NCBI GenBank assembly: GCA_003564055.1
Contig: PWSG01000086.1
Location: 1 to 10,073 of the forward strand
Origin: Syntrophomonadaceae bacterium
GTDB lineage: Bacteria; Bacillota; Dethiobacteria; DTU022
DNA: 10,073 nucleotides
Reading direction: 5' to 3'
Shown: piece after piece, positions 8,436-10,073 of the stretch
Layout: each line of letters begins with the position of its first letter
Numbering within the stretch: the stretch's first letter is position 1
Translations under genes and position numbers: made by a program
Notes under the pieces: model-generated
What the model saw: only the letters and a program-made list of their open reading frames with translations
The model's database searches: none
Told to the model about the DNA's origin: nothing

Positions 8436-9044
8436 ATGAAGCGAATTGCCGTGCTGGCTTCAGGCCGGGGAAGCAACCTTGAAGCAATCCTGGAAGCTGA
8501 AAAAAGAGGCGATTTGTCTTCAGGCCGGGTTGTTTTGGTGCTTAGTGACTGTGCTGATGCCCCGGTCCTGGAAAAAGCAAAAAAAGCCGGGGTTAAAGCT
8601 CTTTTTATTGACCCAAAAAATCACAGCAGCCGCGAAAGCTATGACCAGGCCCTTGTAGATGTTTTGAAAGCTGCCCAGGTTGACCTTGTTGTATTGGCCG
8701 GTTTCATGCGCCTGGTTTCACCGCTTTTTGTGCGCTCATTTCCCATGCAGATATTAAATATACATCCTTCTCTGCTGCCCTCCTTTCCCGGAACTGACGG
8801 GATTGAACAGGCTCTTGCTCACGGTGCAAAAGTAACAGGCTGCACAGTGCATTTTGTCGACGAAGGCCTTGACAGCGGTCCGATTGTTTTACAGGAAGCG
8901 GTTCCGGTTATCCAGCGTGATACTGTTCATACCTTACGTAGCCGGGTTCAGGCTGTAGAACACCGTCTTTATCCTACAGCGATCGATTTGTTTTGCCGGG
9001 GAATGCTTAAAGTAGAAGGAAGAAGGTGTTATATCCTTGATTAA
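8436..9044 (+). CDS. purN: GAR transformylase (10-formyl-THF dependent phosphoribosylglycinamide formyltransferase)
   Basis: PurN transfers a formyl group from 10-formyltetrahydrofolate to GAR, giving FGAR, the substrate of PurS/Q/L. The 202-aa length is normal. Motifs are the N-terminal phosphate loop VLASGRGSNLEAI (6-18), VVLAGFMRLVSP (85-96), the catalytic LNIHPSLLPSFPG with Asn108 and His110, and GCTVHFVDEGLDSGPIVLQE with Asp146, which completes the catalytic trio. The ATG at 8436 is set by GGAGGGAG at 8421-8428. The TAA at 9042-9044 lies within the beginning of purH, an 8-nt overlap that implies coupling. No PurT-type (formate-dependent) gene is in view, so this folate route is the only formylation route visible here. 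Confidence 0.97.
   Translation: MKRIAVLASGRGSNLEAILEAEKRGDLSSGRVVLVLSDCADAPVLEKAKKAGVKALFIDPKNHSSRESYDQALVDVLKAAQVDLVVLAGFMRLVSPLFVRSFPMQILNIHPSLLPSFPGTDGIEQALAHGAKVTGCTVHFVDEGLDSGPIVLQEAVPVIQRDTVHTLRSRVQAVEHRLYPTAIDLFCRGMLKVEGRRCYILD
9021..9028 (+). promoter_or_regulatory. Ribosome binding site that decides the purH TTG start
   Basis: AGAAGGTG lies inside the last codons of purN, 8 nt before TTG 9037. No ATG or GTG in the PurH frame is at a suitable distance, so it supports TTG as the start codon. Confidence 0.6.
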
Positions 9045-10073
9045 AAAACGCAGGGCTTTGCTGAGCGTTTCAGATAAGAGTGGAATAGTTGAGCTGGCTA
9101 AAGCACTTACTGAAAGCGGATTTGAAATTATCTCAACGGGCGGTACCGCGAAGGTTTTGCGCGAAAACGGATTAGCTGTAACCGAAGCAGCAGAAGTGAC
9201 AGGGCAACCCGAGATTTTGGGAGGAAGGGTAAAAACGCTGCATCCTTCAATTCATGGCGCCATACTGGCCCGCCTTGACAAAAAAGAACAGGTTGCGGAA
9301 CTAAATGAGCATGGCATTGTGCCTATCGAAGTGGTTGCAGTCAACCTTTATCCTTTTGAAGAAACGATTGCCCGCGATGGAGTCAGTTTGGAAGAGGCGG
9401 TTGAAAATATAGATATCGGCGGTCCGGCAATGCTGCGGGCAGCTGCAAAGAACTATCAGCATGTAGCAGTTGTTGTTAATCCTGAGCGTTACGGAGGCCT
9501 AATTGACGAGCTGAAACGCAGTGGGCAGATAAGCAGTGAAACCCGCTTAACACTTGCGGCGGAAGCTTACACCCATACTGCCGGCTACGATGCGGTTATT
9601 GCCGATTATTTCAGGGCTTTGCCCGGAACAGGGATAGGCCTTTACCCCGATCGTTTAAGCCTTACTTTCAACAAGATCCAGGATTTACGCTACGGCGAAA
9701 ATCCACAGCAGGAGGCTGCTTTTTATGCTTCAAGCGGATTAAAAGAAGGTTTGGCCGGTGCACGGCAGCTGCAGGGCAAAGAGCTGTCTTTCAATAATTT
9801 AAATGATTTGAATGCAGCATGGGAATTAGCTAAAGAATTTGATAAGTCGGCAGTTGTAGCGGTTAAACATGCTAATCCATGCGGGGTCGGCCTGGCCTTA
9901 ACCCAGTTCGAAGCCTACAAACTTGCTTACGAAGCAGATCCCGTATCAATCTTTGGCGGGGTTGTAGCTTTAAACAGACCTGTTGGTGCAGCTACTGCCC
10001 GTGAAATGGCTAAGATATTTTTGGAAGTGATTGCGGCCCCGGAGTTTAACGAAGAAGCATTAAAAATTTTGGA
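9037..10073 (+). CDS. purH: Bifunctional AICAR transformylase / IMP cyclohydrolase, 3'-truncated by the window
   Basis: PurH performs the last two steps to IMP: formylation of AICAR with 10-formyl-THF, then ring closure. The frame is open to the right edge with 345 complete codons visible; the family is about 510-525 aa, so roughly a third is off the window. Translation begins MIKKRRALLSVSDKSGIVEL from TTG 9037. The cyclohydrolase (MGS-like) domain fills about residues 5-200, with STGGTAKVL, GRVKTLHPSIHGAILAR, VVAVNLYPFE and NIDIGGPAMLRAAAKN. The transformylase domain begins near LRYGENPQQ (about 218-226) and includes AVKHANPCG with Lys277/His278, followed by DPVSIFGGVVALN. The start is TTG with AGAAGGTG 8 nt upstream; conserved residues begin almost at once, leaving no room for a later start. 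purD is often next in this gene order but is out of view. Confidence 0.96.
   Translation, partial: MIKKRRALLSVSDKSGIVELAKALTESGFEIISTGGTAKVLRENGLAVTEAAEVTGQPEILGGRVKTLHPSIHGAILARLDKKEQVAELNEHGIVPIEVVAVNLYPFEETIARDGVSLEEAVENIDIGGPAMLRAAAKNYQHVAVVVNPERYGGLIDELKRSGQISSETRLTLAAEAYTHTAGYDAVIADYFRALPGTGIGLYPDRLSLTFNKIQDLRYGENPQQEAAFYASSGLKEGLAGARQLQGKELSFNNLNDLNAAWELAKEFDKSAVVAVKHANPCGVGLALTQFEAYKLAYEADPVSIFGGVVALNRPVGAATAREMAKIFLEVIAAPEFNEEALKIL

Noticed and set aside
8458..8529. A 12-nt direct repeat, CTTCAGGCCGGG, at 8458-8469 and 8518-8529 in purN
   Set aside because: Both copies encode Ser-Gly-Arg within conserved or ordinary PurN sequence. The repeat is explained by codon choice and there is no sign of a duplication around it.
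1..10073. Search for mobile elements, CRISPR arrays, tRNA/rRNA genes, phage or defence genes
   Set aside because: Nearly all of the window is accounted for by conserved purine genes and hppA, with gaps of 113 nt or less. No transposase, spaced repeats, tRNA-like cloverleaf or terminal repeats were seen.

Overview
This window is a de novo purine (IMP) biosynthesis cluster read entirely on the + strand. The gene order is purC (5' end off the window), purS, purQ, purL, purF, then a membrane-bound ion-pumping pyrophosphatase gene (hppA), then purM, purN and the first two thirds of purH. The organism looks like an anaerobic Bacillota (Clostridia-like) bacterium. The reasons are the purCSQLF-MNH order familiar from Bacillus and Clostridia, the three-part PurS/PurQ/small-PurL synthase, an iron-sulfur type PurF with propeptide, strong GGAGG ribosome binding sites with some GTG and TTG starts, and a K+-dependent-type pyrophosphatase. 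I cannot name a genus from the sequence alone.

Bases 1-3778 hold purC-S-Q-L, packed with overlaps or abutting ends (purC/purS about 17 nt, purS/purQ 4 nt, purQ/purL 0 nt). purF overlaps purL by 16 nt and runs to 5157. These five genes are clearly one translationally coupled block. After an 87-nt A-rich leader comes hppA (5245-7224), followed at once by a strong Rho-independent terminator (about 7233-7257). purM begins at 7338 after a leader of about 80 nt, purN follows after a 57-nt AT-rich gap, and purH overlaps the end of purN by 8 nt and runs off the right edge.

In pathway order, PurF makes phosphoribosylamine and releases PPi. PurN formylates GAR, PurS/Q/L make FGAM, PurM closes the imidazole ring, PurC makes SAICAR and PurH makes IMP. 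PurD, PurE and PurB are not in view. The unusual element is the ion-pumping pyrophosphatase between purF and purM, directly after the only PPi-releasing enzyme encoded here, together with a terminator that seems to split the pathway into two transcription units. The rest is ordinary core metabolism. I see no transposons, CRISPR arrays, tRNA/rRNA genes, phage genes or defence systems, and no wholly novel system.
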